Assembly (NCBI RefSeq): GCF_000738435.1
Contig: NZ_CP003984.1
Span: 1,302,001 to 1,366,000 of the forward strand
Length of the DNA: 64,000 nt
DNA from: Planktomarina temperata RCA23
GTDB lineage: Bacteria; Pseudomonadota; Alphaproteobacteria; Rhodobacterales; Rhodobacteraceae
Reading direction: 5' to 3'
This document shows, piece after piece, positions 63,417-64,000 of the stretch. The position numbers were made by a program, and so were the translations under genes. Each line of letters begins with the position of its first letter. The stretch's first letter is position 1. The notes under the pieces were generated by a model. That model was given only the letters and a program-made list of their open reading frames with translations, was not told the origin of the DNA and did no database searches.

Positions 63417-64000
63417 TGTCTCTTAGCGAAGTTCTAATTCGTCGTAGCCAACCAGCAACACCGTCATCTGTACCAAATACCAACTATGTGGAGTCAGCAA
63501 TCAATCGAATTTTTGATCGTTGGCCAGACATTAACCCTGAGGCACGAGAAGAAGATCACGAAAAAATTTTATTACAATTAAATGATATTATTTTTAAAAA
63601 CATCTGGGAAGATGTTAAAATATCGTTTGTAATTTCGGGTTTCAATATTGCGTTCTTGGAAAGGTACAATAATAGACCTGATGTGCAGGTTATTACAGAT
63701 TTTGCATTTAATGAATTGCGAGCAACGACGAAGCCATCAATAGTAAACGCACTGATGCGTATCTACTCTTCCACTTTTTCTTTGGGCTCTGAAAATACGA
63801 AAAAACTTGGAGAGATGCTAGTATTAAAGACTGAATTATTAAGTCAAAAATGGAAAGGCATATTATATGAGTTTCCCGATTATCTTTTACCACAGCAAGC
63901 CCCTGAAACTATAGCGGACTTTATGTTATTGAGAAAAACTCCTTGGGTCTCGTTAAAGCAGGCTGGCTTTAATGATCCATTTGCCTCTGGCATTATGGAT
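63416..64000 (+). CDS. zorC: Zorya protein ZorC, N-terminal part (runs off window)
   Basis: Open for 195 codons from the ATG at 63416 to the right edge, with the strong ribosome binding site TTGAGGAGG. Begins MSLSEVLIRRSQPATPSS and contains the helical segments expected for the EH-signature protein ZorC (INRIFDRWPDINPEAREEDH; FELPDYLLPQQAPETIADFM-like). Its place directly after zorB supports the assignment, giving a Zorya type I-like locus; zorD (a helicase) would lie beyond the window. Confidence 0.82.
   Translation, partial: MSLSEVLIRRSQPATPSSVPNTNYVESAINRIFDRWPDINPEAREEDHEKILLQLNDIIFKNIWEDVKISFVISGFNIAFLERYNNRPDVQVITDFAFNELRATTKPSIVNALMRIYSSTFSLGSENTKKLGEMLVLKTELLSQKWKGILYEFPDYLLPQQAPETIADFMLLRKTPWVSLKQAGFNDPFASGIMD

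Overview
The window looks like part of an alphaproteobacterial chromosome, most likely Rhodobacterales (roseobacter group). This is inferred from gene content: a CoxL-type molybdenum hydroxylase, a CUT2 sugar importer with a ROK regulator and Gfo/Idh/MocA oxidoreductases, and IS3/IS6 debris. No 16S rRNA or other species marker is present. The left third (about 1-21 kb) is clearly GC-richer than the right two thirds, which are AT-rich and packed with mobile, restriction and defence genes.

Region 1 (1-6.4 kb, minus strand): an AraC-type regulator, then a tightly overlapping operon for a three-subunit molybdenum hydroxylase of the xanthine oxidase/CO dehydrogenase family, whose large subunit carries a fused CoxG domain, ending in an acyl-CoA ligase that runs off the left edge. 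The likely job is hydroxylation and CoA activation of an unidentified organic acid. An IS3 relic and a deleted IS6 copy (6.42-7.10 kb) follow.

Region 2 (7.1-18.0 kb): a sugar catabolic locus. A signal-less periplasmic-binding-protein-like protein and a ROK regulator diverge from an eight-gene plus-strand operon: sugar isomerase, ribose-type ABC importer, two Gfo/Idh/MocA dehydrogenases, a small ABM-domain monooxygenase-like protein and a second isomerase. The substrate is unknown. Short non-autonomous IS6 copies separate it from an M20 plus M24 hydrolase pair (18.7-21.0 kb) and a group of membrane/secreted proteins of unknown function (21.4-23.1 kb).

Region 3 (23.7 kb to the right edge): a genomic island. 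It starts at a 3' fragment of tRNA-Asn followed by a tyrosine integrase. Reading right: an unknown 519-aa protein, a small HUH replicase-like module, a complete type I restriction system (hsdMSR) followed by a SEC-C protein, an AlbA_2 (Schlafen-like) protein, a superfamily I helicase, a minimal tyrosine recombinase, and a cluster of small unknown genes preceded by a shared inverted-repeat motif. Next come a structured leader before a small secreted protein, a translationally coupled operon (alpha-2-macroglobulin, PBP1c, exonuclease I, secreted HNH nuclease), a GIY-YIG protein, a superfamily II helicase with a partner, a Ser/Thr kinase with two DUF5710 repeats plus a PP2C phosphatase, a UvrD-like helicase with a RelE-like N-terminus, and divergently the start of a Zorya anti-phage system (zorA, zorB, partial zorC). 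The intact tRNA-Asn expected at the far end of the island is not in the window, so the island probably continues.

The strongest leads for something new are the DUF5710 kinase/PP2C pair beside Zorya, the repeated GGACA-N17/18-TGTCC dyad in front of three small genes, the hairpin-rich leader that can occlude the ribosome binding site at 43.4 kb, and the A2M/PBP1c/nuclease operon.
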